Shown: piece by piece, positions 27,752-36,553 of the stretch
Layout of the letters: each line of letters opens with the position of its first letter
Numbering within the stretch: the first letter of the stretch is position 1
Origin: Roseovarius sp. W115
Lineage (GTDB): Bacteria; Pseudomonadota; Alphaproteobacteria; Rhodobacterales; Rhodobacteraceae
NCBI RefSeq assembly: GCF_032842945.2
Contig: NZ_CP146606.1
Location: 3,548,962 to 3,612,961, forward strand
Length of the DNA stretch: 64,000 nt
Direction of reading: 5' to 3'
The notes under the pieces: model-generated
Seen by the model: only the letters and a program-made list of their open reading frames with translations
Databases searched by the model: none
Told to the model about the DNA's origin: nothing
Translations under genes and position numbers: made by a program

Positions 27752-29155
27752 ATGGCTGACAGCTCCACTCCCGAAACACTTCAATTTGGTTGGGAAGAAT
27801 GGATCAGCCTGCCCGATCTGGGCGTCCCTGCCCTGCGTGCCAAAGTGGATACCGGCGCGCGCACCTCGGCGCTGCATGCCTTTGATATCGAAACCTTTGG
27901 CTCTGCAGCCAAACCCAAGGTGCGGTTCACTGTGCATCCCATTCCGGGCCGCGATGATCTGGTGATCCCCTGCTCGGCCCCCATCGTGGACCGTCGCGAA
28001 GTGGCCAGTTCAAACGGTGAAAAAGAACTGCGCTTTGTGATCGAAAGCACGATGGAAGTGGCCGGGCAAAGCTGGCCCATTGAGATCACGCTGACCAACC
28101 GGTCCTCAATGACAAGCCGGATGCTCTTGGGGCGACAGGCGATGAAGGATCACATTTCCATTGCAGCTACGGATCGGTTTCTGCAGCCCGAGCTCAATTA
28201 CGATGTCTATCACACCAAGCGCATGCGCGAGGTCCAGCCCAATCGCGCCCTGCGCATTGCCGTGCTGAGCCGGGAGGACAATTACTCGACCAGACGGCTT
28301 GTGGAAGAGGGTGAAAAGCGCGGCCATGCGGTTGAGGTGATCAACACAACCCGTTGTTATATGGCGATAAACACGCTGGCCCCTGAAGTGCATTACGATG
28401 GTAAGCGCCTGCCGCGCTATGACGCCGTGATCCCGCGCATCGGCGCCTCGATCACCGCTTATGGCGCGGCTGTCATCCGCCAGTTTGAAACCATCGGCAC
28501 CTATTGTGTGAACCCGTCGGCAGGCATCACCGCCAGCCGGGACAAGCTCTACGCACATCAGATCATGGCGCGCGCCAAGGTTGGGATGCCCAACACAGCC
28601 TTTGCCGCCTCGCCCCAGGACACCGGCAATCTCATCGGGTTGGTGGGCACGGCACCGTTGATCGTGAAACTTCTGGAATCCACCCAAGGCAAGGGCGTTG
28701 TTCTGGCAGAAACCAAAAAGGCCGCCGAGTCGGTGATCGACGCCTTTCGCGGGCTCAAGGCCAACTTCCTCGTGCAGGATTTCGTCAAGGAGGCCGCAGG
28801 TGAAGATATCCGCTGCCTGGTCATTGGCGGCAAGGTCGTCGCCTCAATGAAACGCACCGGGGCCGAGGGAGATTTTCGCTCGAACCTGCACCGCGGCGGA
28901 TCGGCCAAGTCGGTGCGCATCACCAAAACCGAACGCGAAACCGCCCTGCGCGCGGCCAAGTCATTTGGGCTTGGCCTGGCTGGTGTGGACCTTTTGCGCG
29001 CTGAGGCTGGACCCAAAGTGCTGGAGGTCAATTCCTCGCCGGGCATGGAAGGGATCGAGACATCCACGGGTAAAAATATTGTCGGTATGCTCTATGAAGA
29101 TATCGAAGCACGTGTGCGTCCGGCGCCAATTCGCAGGCGGAAAGCGGCGAAATAG
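27752..29155 (+). CDS. rimK: RimB-RimK fusion: retropepsin-like protease domain + ATP-grasp ligase
   Basis: 467 residues. Residues about 15-150 are a RimB/ATP-dependent zinc protease-type domain with the aspartic-protease motif [11 protein letters not shown]. From about 165 it is an ATP-grasp ligase like RimK, which adds glutamates to ribosomal protein S6, with [30 protein letters not shown] and [12 protein letters not shown]. In Pseudomonas, RimB and RimK are separate interacting proteins. The true amino acid ligated here is unproven. Confidence 0.88.
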   Translation: MADSSTPETLQFGWEEWISLPDLGVPALRAKVDTGARTSALHAFDIETFGSAAKPKVRFTVHPIPGRDDLVIPCSAPIVDRREVASSNGEKELRFVIESTMEVAGQSWPIEITLTNRSSMTSRMLLGRQAMKDHISIAATDRFLQPELNYDVYHTKRMREVQPNRALRIAVLSREDNYSTRRLVEEGEKRGHAVEVINTTRCYMAINTLAPEVHYDGKRLPRYDAVIPRIGASITAYGAAVIRQFETIGTYCVNPSAGITASRDKLYAHQIMARAKVGMPNTAFAASPQDTGNLIGLVGTAPLIVKLLESTQGKGVVLAETKKAAESVIDAFRGLKANFLVQDFVKEAAGEDIRCLVIGGKVVASMKRTGAEGDFRSNLHRGGSAKSVRITKTERETALRAAKSFGLGLAGVDLLRAEAGPKVLEVNSSPGMEGIETSTGKNIVGMLYEDIEARVRPAPIRRRKAAK

Positions 29156-29239
29156 CACAACCTTGGTTGGGACACGCCTCTGGACGTGCCCTGACTTAAA
29201 CCTTATATCTTTGCTCAGGAAAACGTCATAGGACCGGAC

Positions 29240-29602
29240 ATGACCCAAAATCCTGATCCCATGGAAGGTGCGCCGCTCATTGCGCCCTCAACCACAGATC
29301 ACCCGCTTTACGACCAGATTGTCGAGGCGTGCCGCTCGGTGTTTGACCCTGAGATACCGGTGAATATCTATGACCTGGGTCTGATCTATACCATTGATGT
29401 TGATCCAGAAAATGCGGTGAAGGTGATTATGACGCTCACAGCGCCGGGTTGCCCCGTGGCCGGCGAAATGCCTGGCTGGGTGGCCGAGGCAGTTGAACCA
29501 TTGCCCGGTGTCAAACAGGTCGATGTGGAACTCACTTGGGAGCCCCCCTGGGGCATGGACATGATGAGCGATGAGGCGCGGCTAGAGCTGGGCTTTCTGT
29601 AA
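29240..29602 (+). CDS. sufT: SufT-like Fe-S assembly protein (DUF59/MIP18)
   Basis: 120 residues. The DUF59 core is plain: VFDPEIPVNIYDLGLIY, then MTLTAPGCPVAGEMP with the reactive cysteine, and ELTWEPPWGMDMMS. It helps mature iron-sulfur proteins. The adjacent sufA-like gene starts 30 bases downstream, so they form a Fe-S pair away from a main suf operon. Confidence 0.9.
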   Translation: MTQNPDPMEGAPLIAPSTTDHPLYDQIVEACRSVFDPEIPVNIYDLGLIYTIDVDPENAVKVIMTLTAPGCPVAGEMPGWVAEAVEPLPGVKQVDVELTWEPPWGMDMMSDEARLELGFL

Positions 29603-29631
29603 GGCGGTTATTGGATCGAAAGGCGAGCTAC

Positions 29632-29997
29632 ATGTTCGGCATTCCAGGCAAACAAGCGGTCAGCATGACCCCAAAGGCGGCAGAAAAGATTGCCACACTG
29701 ATGGAGAAAGACGGCCATCAGGGGCTGCGTATCGGCGTCAAGAAAGGCGGCTGCGCGGGCATGGAATACACCATGGATTACGTCAATGAGGTCGACCCAC
29801 ATGACGAGGTGGTCGAACAGGACGGCGCGCGGGTGATGATCGCGCCCATGGCGCAGATGTTCCTCTTTGGCACCGAGATTGATTACCAGACCTCGTTGCT
29901 GGAATCCGGTTTTGTCTTCAACAACCCCAATGTCTCCGAGGCCTGCGGCTGCGGCGAGTCGATCAAGTTCGATGAGGCGTTGTTCGAGAAGAAATGA
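29632..29997 (+). CDS. sufA: A-type Fe-S carrier, SufA/IscA family
   Basis: 121 residues from ATG 29632 (AAGG upstream; the TTG at 29611 is less likely). Conserved cysteines in KKGGCAGMEY and in the C-terminal EACGCGES. It ferries Fe-S clusters to target enzymes. The last bases overlap the next gene in ATGA. Confidence 0.92.
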   Translation: MFGIPGKQAVSMTPKAAEKIATLMEKDGHQGLRIGVKKGGCAGMEYTMDYVNEVDPHDEVVEQDGARVMIAPMAQMFLFGTEIDYQTSLLESGFVFNNPNVSEACGCGESIKFDEALFEKK

Positions 29998-30323
29998 GCG
30001 TCTCAGACGCCGATATCGCCGGTTCAGTTGAGCTTTTTGGCCCCATTGGAGACATCACCACACGCAAGATGATGGGCGGGCTGTGCCTTTATGCCGACGG
30101 CACGATCTTTGCCATTCTGCACAGCGACGGCACGCCCTATCTCAAGGCGCAAAGCGCTGATATGATTGCCAAGCTGGAAGAGATGGGCGGCACCCGCTGG
30201 ACCTACAGCCGCAAAGGCAAGCCGCCCACATCCATGCCCTACTGGTCCCTGCCCGACGCCGCGCTTGACGACGCGGAGCTGGCCTGCGATCTGGCACGCG
30301 AGACATTGAAGGACCTCAGATGA
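29994..30323 (+). CDS. TfoX N-terminal domain protein
   Basis: 109 residues with the TfoX/Sxy N-terminal pattern ([27 protein letters not shown] and [16 protein letters not shown]). Only the N-terminal domain is present. It overlaps sufA by four bases and tpiA by four bases. Its role outside competence is unknown; co-transcription with Fe-S and glycolysis genes does not settle it. Confidence 0.85.
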   Translation: MSVSDADIAGSVELFGPIGDITTRKMMGGLCLYADGTIFAILHSDGTPYLKAQSADMIAKLEEMGGTRWTYSRKGKPPTSMPYWSLPDAALDDAELACDLARETLKDLR

Positions 30324-31078
30324 CCCAAGCCCGCAAACTCGCCGCTGGAAACTGGAAGATGAATGGCACCCGCGCGGCGCTTGCAGAGCTGGAGGCGCTG
30401 GCCCGGGCGCATCCCAATCCTTCGGTCGGTATCCTGATCTGCCCGCCTGCCACGCTCATTCAGACCGCAAGTGCGGCAATGGCGGATACACCCGTAGAAA
30501 TTGGCGGACAGGATTGTCACGCCGAGCCATCTGGCACCCATACCGGCGATATCTCGGCGGAAATGCTGGTGGATGCCGGGGCCACATCCGTGATCCTGGG
30601 CCATTCAGAGCGCCGCGAGGATCACGAGGAAAGCAGCGAAGATGTCCGCGCCAAGGCCAAGGCGGCACAGGCGGTGGGTCTTGTGACGATCATCTGCCTG
30701 GGCGAGTCGCTGGCCCAACGCGAGGCCAACAACACGCTCGACATCATCGGCGGTCAGCTGGCCGCCTCCCTGCCCGACAGCTGCTGTGCCACCAACACCG
30801 TTGTCGCCTATGAACCCATCTGGGCCATTGGCACCGGCAAAGTGCCCACCACCGCACAGATTGACGAAGTGCATGACTTCATTCGCACGCGGCTGATCCA
30901 GCGTTTCGGGGAGGCTGAGGGCGGTGGGATACCGTTGCTTTACGGCGGGTCCGTGAAACCCGGCAACGCGGCCGAGATTTTTGCGACGGACAATGTGGAT
31001 GGCGCACTTGTGGGCGGCGCGAGTTTGAAGGCCGAGGATTTCTCGCCGATTATCACGGCGCTGGAGGGGTCGGCGTAG
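30320..31078 (+). CDS. tpiA: Triosephosphate isomerase
   Basis: Interconverts dihydroxyacetone phosphate and glyceraldehyde 3-phosphate. 252 residues with AGNWKMNG (Lys), VILGHSERR (His), [13 protein letters not shown] (Glu) and [14 protein letters not shown] overlap with the upstream gene. Its TAG stop is formed by the first bases of a GTAGG palindrome (31075-31131), so the extreme C-terminus may have been trimmed or changed by that insertion. Confidence 0.97.
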   Translation: MTQARKLAAGNWKMNGTRAALAELEALARAHPNPSVGILICPPATLIQTASAAMADTPVEIGGQDCHAEPSGTHTGDISAEMLVDAGATSVILGHSERREDHEESSEDVRAKAKAAQAVGLVTIICLGESLAQREANNTLDIIGGQLAASLPDSCCATNTVVAYEPIWAIGTGKVPTTAQIDEVHDFIRTRLIQRFGEAEGGGIPLLYGGSVKPGNAAEIFATDNVDGALVGGASLKAEDFSPIITALEGSA

Positions 31079-31131
31079 GGCGGGGTTTCACCCCGCGATC
31101 GCAACACGTGCCGGGTTGAAACCCGGCCTAC
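31075..31131. repeat. REP-like GTAGG...CCTAC palindrome
   Basis: 57 bp between GTAGG and CCTAC. It contains two hairpins, GCGGGGTtTCACCCCGC (31080-31096) and GCCGGGTTgaAACCCGGC (about 31110-31128). The same double-hairpin plan is seen at 62198 and 62797. The TAG stop of tpiA is inside it. Confidence 0.65.
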
Positions 31132-31165
31132 CAACTGCGTTAAGCCATACATAACATTTACCATT

Positions 31166-31338
31166 GAGCCGCGCGATTGTCAGACCGCGGGGTGGCGACC
31201 TGCTGAAAGTTCAAAGCACTTTATGTCTGCCAAGCCGCAAACTCTTTGAACAATGTGCTGACATCAACCAATCGCCAGCCCGATGGGGCGGTCTGGCGAT
31301 CGCGCGGCGGCGCTGCGCGCCTCAATTCCGCGCGAGAG
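31166..31338. repeat. Structured palindromic repeat, copy 2 of 2
   Basis: Same architecture as 19096-19272. Arms 31168-31188 and 31288-31308 pair with few mismatches; inner stem TCGCCAG/CTGGCGA (about 31272-31300), terminal stem GCGCGG/CCGCGC (31302-31307 with 31328-31333), apical hairpin GGCGC-TGC-GCGCC (31309-31321). Shared unpaired strings include CTTTAT, GCCAAG and CTGAC. Lies in the 3' region between tpiA and the Lrp gene. Confidence 0.75.
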
Positions 31339-31349
31339 TTACACCCCCC

Positions 31350-31820
31350 TCACCCCACCTCCATCGGCAACACCGTCGTCGACTTGATTTCTTCCATCGA
31401 CAAAAGCGCCGTAACATTGTGCACTTTCACTTCCGATATCAGCGCCTGGTAGAACGTGTCGTAGGCCCGTGCGTTGGCCACCACGACCTTCAGGATGTAG
31501 TCGATATCCCCTGCCAAACGGTGTGCCTCCAGCACTTCGGGGCGGCTTTTCAACGCGTTCAGAAACCGCCCCTGCCAGCCGGCATCATGCTCTGACGTGC
31601 GGATCAGGACAAAGAAACACGCCTCGAACCCGAGCGCTTCAGCATCCAGCAGATAGGTCTGGTGCTTGATCACGCCCCCATCGCGCATTTTGCGAATCCG
31701 GTTCCACACCGGGGTCTTGGAACTGCCCACGGACTTGGCGATATCATCCAGCGATTGCCCTCCGTCGCGCTGCAGCTCCAAAAGAATTTTCCGATCCAGA
31801 TCGTCGAGACGAACAGCCAT
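31350..31820 (-). CDS. Lrp/AsnC family transcriptional regulator
   Basis: 156 residues from ATG 31820 (AAGAGGA nine bases upstream). N-terminal winged helix (LDDLDRKILLELQRDGGQSLDDIAKSV then SKTPVWNRIRKM), C-terminal RAM ligand domain (RPEVLEAHRLAGDIDYILKV). It diverges from cysG, and this regulator-cys pairing is a repeated feature in Rhodobacteraceae, so it probably controls sulfate assimilation. Confidence 0.9.
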   Translation of the reverse strand: MAVRLDDLDRKILLELQRDGGQSLDDIAKSVGSSKTPVWNRIRKMRDGGVIKHQTYLLDAEALGFEACFFVLIRTSEHDAGWQGRFLNALKSRPEVLEAHRLAGDIDYILKVVVANARAYDTFYQALISEVKVHNVTALLSMEEIKSTTVLPMEVG

Positions 31821-31964
31821 TCCGGTTTTTCCTCTTTTCCAGAACATTCCCGATAAGTTAGCTAAAAATTAGAACATTGATCCTTATTTGCAAGCGTATA
31901 TGGCGCTTTATTGGAATAATTTCCTATATATTACTCAAGAATTCTGGAACCGGAGGCGACGGCC
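31821..31964. promoter_or_regulatory. Divergent promoter region of the Lrp gene and cys operon
   Basis: 144 bases, AT-rich against its surroundings. TTCCAGAA (31837-31844) and TTCTGGAA (31942-31949) are reverse complements at either end, and GGAA-TAAT-TTCC (31913-31924) is a palindrome between them. GAACATT occurs twice (31842 and 31872 areas). These are candidate sites for the Lrp-type regulator. Confidence 0.5.
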
Positions 31965-33359
31965 TTGAAACATTTTCCTATCTTCGTAGCGCTGGAAGGA
32001 CGGCGCGTGGTGCTGTCGGGCGGCGGTGAGGCGGCTTTGGCCAAGTTGCGTCTACTTCTAAAAACCGAAGCCAGCCTGACCGTGTTCTCATCCGATCCCG
32101 CGAAAGAGATCGAAAACTGGGCAAATGAAGGCCGCCTGCGTCTGGTGCGCCGCGCGATGGAGCCGGGTGATGCGACCTGCGCCGTGCTTTTCTATGCCGC
32201 TGACGAGGATGACGCCGAAGACGCGCGCACCTCGACCATTGCCCGTGCGGATGGGGCGATGGTCAATATCGTCGACAATCTGGGCGACAGCGAATTTATC
32301 ACACCTGCCATCGTCGATCGTGACCCTGTCACCGTCGCCATCGGCACCGAGGGCGCAGCCCCGGTTCTGGCCCGAGCCATAAAATCCGACCTTGAGGCGC
32401 GCCTGCCCGCCAACCTGGGTCCGCTCGCGCGCATCGGCAAGGCCTTCCGCAAAGCGGTTGAAGTGCTGCCCATGGGCCGCAAGCGTCGCGACTTCTGGTC
32501 GGACTTTTACTTCAACGCAGGCCCCCGCGCGATGGATCAGGGCGGTGAAAACGCTGTGCAGGACACCCTGCCCGCTCTTCTCGACAAACATGAGCGCGCG
32601 CAAGAGCGTGAAGGGCATGTCGCCTTTGTCGGCGCAGGTCCCGGCGACCCGGAGCTTCTGACGCTCAAGGCGCGCAAGGCGCTCGACGCGGCCGATGTGG
32701 TCATTCACGACCGTCTTGTGACCAAGGACATTTTGGAACTCGCCCGCCGCGAGGCCATCCTGATCAACGCTGGCAAAGAGGGGTTTGGCCCCTCCATGTC
32801 GCAAGATGACATCAACGCGCTGATCATCGAGCATGCCGCCACAGGCGCACAGGTGGTGCGCCTCAAGGGCGGCGATCCCACCGTTTTTGGCCGTCTGGAT
32901 GAAGAAATTGAGGCCGTCATGGCCGCCGACATCAGCTGGCACGTCGTGCCTGGCATTACCGCCGCCTCGGCCAGTGTCGCAAGCCTGGGTCAAAGCCTGA
33001 CCAAGCGGGGGCGCAACTCGTCTGTGCGCTTTGTCACCGGTCACGACATGAAGGGTTATGCCGATCACGACTGGGCCTCGCTGGCCCGCCCCGGAGAGGT
33101 GGCCGCCGTCTACATGGGCAAGAAATCCGCCCGCTTTATTCAGGGCCGTCTGTTGATGTACGGCGCGGATCGCAGCACACCGGTGAGCATCATTGAAAAC
33201 GCCAGCCGCCCGGATCAGCGCATTCTGGCGACCACCCTGTCGGGGCTGGTCAATGATCTCGACGCCTCTGACCTCAATGGCCCGGCCCTCACGCTCATCG
33301 GCCTTGCCCCCCGCGCCGCCGAAGCCGCCCTTACAGATATTCAACAGGAGTTCGCCTGA
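31965..33359 (+). CDS. cysG: Siroheme synthase CysG, multifunctional
   Basis: 464 residues. The N-terminal third (KHFPIFVALEGRRVVLSGGGEAALAK) is precorrin-2 dehydrogenase/ferrochelatase; residues from about 215 (HVAFVGAGPGDPELLTLKARKAL) are uroporphyrinogen-III methyltransferase, with VRLKGGDPTVFGR and VPGITAASASVA. It makes siroheme for cysI. Start is TTG 31965 with CGGAGGCG at 31951-31958. A separate cobA at 58738 serves cobalamin. Confidence 0.94.
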   Translation: MKHFPIFVALEGRRVVLSGGGEAALAKLRLLLKTEASLTVFSSDPAKEIENWANEGRLRLVRRAMEPGDATCAVLFYAADEDDAEDARTSTIARADGAMVNIVDNLGDSEFITPAIVDRDPVTVAIGTEGAAPVLARAIKSDLEARLPANLGPLARIGKAFRKAVEVLPMGRKRRDFWSDFYFNAGPRAMDQGGENAVQDTLPALLDKHERAQEREGHVAFVGAGPGDPELLTLKARKALDAADVVIHDRLVTKDILELARREAILINAGKEGFGPSMSQDDINALIIEHAATGAQVVRLKGGDPTVFGRLDEEIEAVMAADISWHVVPGITAASASVASLGQSLTKRGRNSSVRFVTGHDMKGYADHDWASLARPGEVAAVYMGKKSARFIQGRLLMYGADRSTPVSIIENASRPDQRILATTLSGLVNDLDASDLNGPALTLIGLAPRAAEAALTDIQQEFA

Positions 33360-33667
33360 TGCCCCGTGAATTCACTCCCAAAGTCGTCACCGCCAACGCG
33401 CTGATTGAGGGCGATGTGGTCTATCAGACCGCCGATGACCGCTGGACGCGCGATCTTTCCGAGGCGGAACTTATCAAAGACGAGGGTCTGGCCAATCTGC
33501 GTCTGGCCCAGGCAGAAGGCCAGCCCGAGCTAGTTGTGGGCGCGTATCTGGCCGATGCCGCACCGTCCGAGGATGGACCGCAGCCGACGCATTTCCGCGA
33601 AGAGTTTAGGCGCACCGGGCCGTCGAATTACTTCCACGGCAAACAGGCGGAGTTGACTGATGTATAA
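33359..33667 (+). CDS. DUF2849 domain protein of the cys operon
   Basis: 102 residues. Between cysG and cysI it overlaps both, one base with the cysG stop and eight bases with the cysI start. It matches the DUF2849 family found at this place in alphaproteobacterial sulfite reductase operons. It has no membrane segment or cysteine. A chaperone or small accessory role for sulfite reductase is inference. Confidence 0.85.
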   Translation: MPREFTPKVVTANALIEGDVVYQTADDRWTRDLSEAELIKDEGLANLRLAQAEGQPELVVGAYLADAAPSEDGPQPTHFREEFRRTGPSNYFHGKQAELTDV

Positions 33668-35327
33668 CTATTCCGAATTCGACGCCGCTTTCGTGGCCGA
33701 GCGCAACCGCCAGTTCCGTGCTCAGGTCGAGCGCCGCATTGACGGCTCGCTCACCGAGGACGAATTCAAGCCCCTGCGCCTGATGAACGGCCTTTACCTG
33801 CAACTGCACGCCTACATGCTGCGCGTGGCCATTCCCTATGGCACGCTTGGCAGCGCCAAGATGCGTCAGTTGGCGCTGCTGGCAGAGAAGTGGGACAAGG
33901 GCTATGGCCATTTCACCACGCGTCAGAACATTCAATACAACTGGCCCGAGCTGCGCGATGTGCCGGATATGCTCGATGCGCTGGCCGAGGTGGGGATGCA
34001 CGCCATCCAGACATCCGGCAACACGATCCGCAACGTGACGGCAGACCATTTTGCAGGGGCTGCGGCAGATGAGATTGCCGATCCCCGCCCTGTGGCCGAG
34101 CTTTTGCGTCAGTGGTCCACCGACCACGCGGAGTTTCAATTCCTGCCGCGCAAATTCAAGATTGCCGTCACCGGCGCACCCGCTGACCGGGCCGTGACGC
34201 TCGCCCATGACATCGGCCTGCAGATCGTAGAGCGCGAAGGCGAGATCGGCTATAAGGTCATCGTAGGCGGTGGTTTGGGCCGCACGCCGATGATTGGCAA
34301 GGTCATCGCTGAGTTTGTCTCTCAGGACGACTTGTTGCCCTATGTTGAGGCCGTAGTTAGCGTCTGGAACCTGCTGGGCCGCCGCGACAACAAATATAAA
34401 AGCCGCATCAAGATCACCGTGCATGAGCATGGCATCGAGGACATCCGCGCGCGGGTCGAGGAGCGGTTCAAGGTGATCCGCCCGACCTTTAGCGGCATTG
34501 ACGTGCAGCTCTTTGAAGAGATCAAGGCCGCCTTTGCGCCCCCTGCGTTCCGCGAGGAAAGCACCGCGATCTTTGAAACCACCTACAAAACCGATCCGAT
34601 CTTCCGGTCCTGGGCGGATGTGAACCTCGCAGACCACCGCGCGCCGGGCTATGCCATCGTGCAGATCAGCCTCAAGGCGCATGGCGAAACGCCCGGTGAT
34701 GCCACAGCCGAGCAGATGCGCGTTATGGCCGATCTGGCCGAGCGCTATGGCCATGATGAGTTGCGGATCAGCCATGAGCAGAACGTGATCCTGCCGCATG
34801 TGCATAAATCCGACCTGCCCGCCATTCATGCCGAGCTGAAAAAGCATGGGCTGGCCACGGCCAATATCGGGCTGATCAGCGATATCATCGCCTGCCCCGG
34901 CATGGATTACTGTGCGCTGGCCACAGCCCGGTCCATCCCGATTGCCCAAGAGATTGCCACGCGCTTTGACGAGCTAAAGCTGGAGCATGAAATTGGCGAG
35001 CTGAAGATCAAGATCTCGGGCTGCATCAACGCCTGTGGGCACCACCATGTGGGCCATATCGGCATCCTGGGCCTCGACCGCGCGGGTGTGGAGAACTACC
35101 AAATCACGCTGGGTGGCGACCACACCGAAACTGCCGCCATTGGTGACCGCACCGGGCCGGGGTTCTCTGCGGACGAGATCATTCCGGCCATCGAGCGGAT
35201 CGTTGAGGCGTATCTTGACCTGCGCGATGGAGCAGATGAGACCTTCATCGAAACCTACCGCCGTGTGGGTATGCCTCCGTTCAAAGCGGCCCTTTATGAG
35301 CAGGCCGAAGCCTATGCTGCTGAATAA
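33660..35327 (+). CDS. cysI: Assimilatory sulfite (nitrite/sulfite) reductase, hemoprotein
   Basis: Reduces sulfite to sulfide using siroheme and a [4Fe-4S] cluster. 555 residues, two ferredoxin-like repeats; cluster ligands are CPGMDYC (about 423-429) and CINACGHH (about 462-469). LRLMNGLYLQLHAYMLRVAIPYG near the N-terminus and FTTRQNIQYNW are typical. No cysJ flavoprotein is nearby, so electrons probably come from ferredoxin, for which fpr at 36554 is a good supplier. Confidence 0.93.
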   Translation: MYNYSEFDAAFVAERNRQFRAQVERRIDGSLTEDEFKPLRLMNGLYLQLHAYMLRVAIPYGTLGSAKMRQLALLAEKWDKGYGHFTTRQNIQYNWPELRDVPDMLDALAEVGMHAIQTSGNTIRNVTADHFAGAAADEIADPRPVAELLRQWSTDHAEFQFLPRKFKIAVTGAPADRAVTLAHDIGLQIVEREGEIGYKVIVGGGLGRTPMIGKVIAEFVSQDDLLPYVEAVVSVWNLLGRRDNKYKSRIKITVHEHGIEDIRARVEERFKVIRPTFSGIDVQLFEEIKAAFAPPAFREESTAIFETTYKTDPIFRSWADVNLADHRAPGYAIVQISLKAHGETPGDATAEQMRVMADLAERYGHDELRISHEQNVILPHVHKSDLPAIHAELKKHGLATANIGLISDIIACPGMDYCALATARSIPIAQEIATRFDELKLEHEIGELKIKISGCINACGHHHVGHIGILGLDRAGVENYQITLGGDHTETAAIGDRTGPGFSADEIIPAIERIVEAYLDLRDGADETFIETYRRVGMPPFKAALYEQAEAYAAE

Positions 35328-36060
35328 GATCAACACGGATCTGCCGGTTCGGGTTGATAGCCTGAATGAGTGGTACAGGCTGCATTCGGCCACAGCCGTG
35401 CTGACACATGCGCTTGGCAACCCGGATGCGGGCAAGCTGGCGCTGGTGTCGAGCTTTGGCGCCGAGTCCGTCGTGCTCTTGCACATGGTCTCGGTCATTG
35501 ATCGCAGCACACCGGTCATATTTATCGACACCGAGATGCTCTTTGCCGAGACGCTGGTCTATCAGCAGGAGGTGAGCGAGCGGCTGGGGCTGAACGATGT
35601 GCGAACCATTCGCGCCTCAAACGTGGCGCTCAAGGCCGAAGACCCGGATGCCACGTTGCATCAACGCGAAACAGACGCCTGCTGCGCTTTGCGCAAAACC
35701 CAGCCTTTGCAAGACGCGCTTGCAGGCTTCGATGGCTGGATCACAGGCCGCAAACGCTATCATGGCGGGGACCGCACCACTCTCGATTTCTTCGAGGTCG
35801 AAGAGGCCACAGGTCGCATGAAGATCAACCCGCTCGCCCATTGGACGCGGAAAGATGTGCAGACCTACATGGAAGAAAACCGGCTGCCGCGTCATCCGAT
35901 GGTGACCAAAGGCTATCCGTCGATCGGCTGTATGCCCTGCACCAGCCCGGTAAACAGAAATGAAGATATCCGCGCAGGCCGTTGGCGTGGAACAGAAAAA
36001 TCCGAGTGCGGCATCCATTTCGTGGACGGGAAAGCCGTCAGAACAGGAGAAAGAGCATGA
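35314..36060 (+). CDS. cysH: Adenylyl-sulfate (APS) reductase
   Basis: 248 residues from ATG 35314, overlapping cysI by 14 bases. PP-loop VSSFGAESVVLLH, the paired cysteines in DACCALRK and CMPC of SIGCMPCTSP that mark the [4Fe-4S] APS-reducing type, and the catalytic ECGIHF end. It makes sulfite for cysI. The longer frame from 35035 is spurious. Confidence 0.93.
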   Translation: MLLNKINTDLPVRVDSLNEWYRLHSATAVLTHALGNPDAGKLALVSSFGAESVVLLHMVSVIDRSTPVIFIDTEMLFAETLVYQQEVSERLGLNDVRTIRASNVALKAEDPDATLHQRETDACCALRKTQPLQDALAGFDGWITGRKRYHGGDRTTLDFFEVEEATGRMKINPLAHWTRKDVQTYMEENRLPRHPMVTKGYPSIGCMPCTSPVNRNEDIRAGRWRGTEKSECGIHFVDGKAVRTGERA

Positions 36061-36488
36061 GCATTATCGTATCCGACGCAGGTTTTGCACAAGACGACTG
36101 GGAGGGCGATTTCGCCGCGCTCAATGACGCGCATCCTGGTGTCGCCATTGACCTGGCCTCGTCCAATGACCCCAATGAGTTGGCCGGGCGTCTTGATGAC
36201 ACGCCCATGATCAGGGTGGATTTCCCCAACTTTGCTGATGGGCGCGGGTTCACTATCGCACGTCAGCTGCGACTGATGGGGTTCAAGGGCCGCCTTCGCG
36301 CCCGCGGCCATGTGATTGCGGATCAATACGCAATGGCGCGGCGTGCGGGGTTTGACGAGATTGAAATCTCGGAAGATCTGGCCAAGCGTCAGCCCGAGGA
36401 TCAGTGGATGTTCCGCGCCGATTGGCGCGCGCACGACTACCAAAGCCGTCTGCGGGGAGCCTCTGCGAGCGAATTTGCCGCTGAATAA
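36057..36488 (+). CDS. DUF934 domain protein of the cys operon
   Basis: 143 residues from ATG 36057 (AGGAGAAAGAGC upstream), coupled to cysH by ATGA. It has DFPNFADGRGFTIARQLR, the DUF934 core. The family is found only with sulfite reductase genes and is thought to act with it, but its reaction is unknown. No cofactor motif is seen. Confidence 0.87.
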   Translation: MSIIVSDAGFAQDDWEGDFAALNDAHPGVAIDLASSNDPNELAGRLDDTPMIRVDFPNFADGRGFTIARQLRLMGFKGRLRARGHVIADQYAMARRAGFDEIEISEDLAKRQPEDQWMFRADWRAHDYQSRLRGASASEFAAE

Positions 36489-36497
36489 CCCCTTCAC

Positions 36498-36511
36498 CTG
36501 ACCTAAATCAA
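36498..36511. promoter_or_regulatory. Degenerate FNR-like site upstream of fpr
   Basis: CTGACCTAAATCAA differs from TTGAY-N4-RTCAA only at its first base. It lies 43 bases before the fpr ATG at 36554. One mismatch makes this weak. Confidence 0.3.
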
Positions 36512-36526
36512 TGTATACGAGGAGAT

Positions 36527-36548
36527 GCCGGGGATAAAATTCCCCGGC
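36527..36548 (+). promoter_or_regulatory. Leader hairpin before fpr
   Basis: Eight-base perfect stem GCCGGGGA/TCCCCGGC with loop TAAAAT, ending five bases before the fpr ATG, so it lies where the ribosome would bind. GAGGAG is at 36519-36524, and the ATG at 36525 opens a nine-codon frame whose TGA overlaps the fpr ATG. Confidence 0.5.
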
Positions 36549-36553
36549 AATTG

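Noticed and set aside
32088..33344. 418-codon reverse frame across cysG
   Set aside because: Shadow; cysG carries full dehydrogenase and methyltransferase motifs.
33606..34949. 447-codon reverse frame across cysI
   Set aside because: Shadow of a high-GC gene; cysI has all family motifs on the plus strand.
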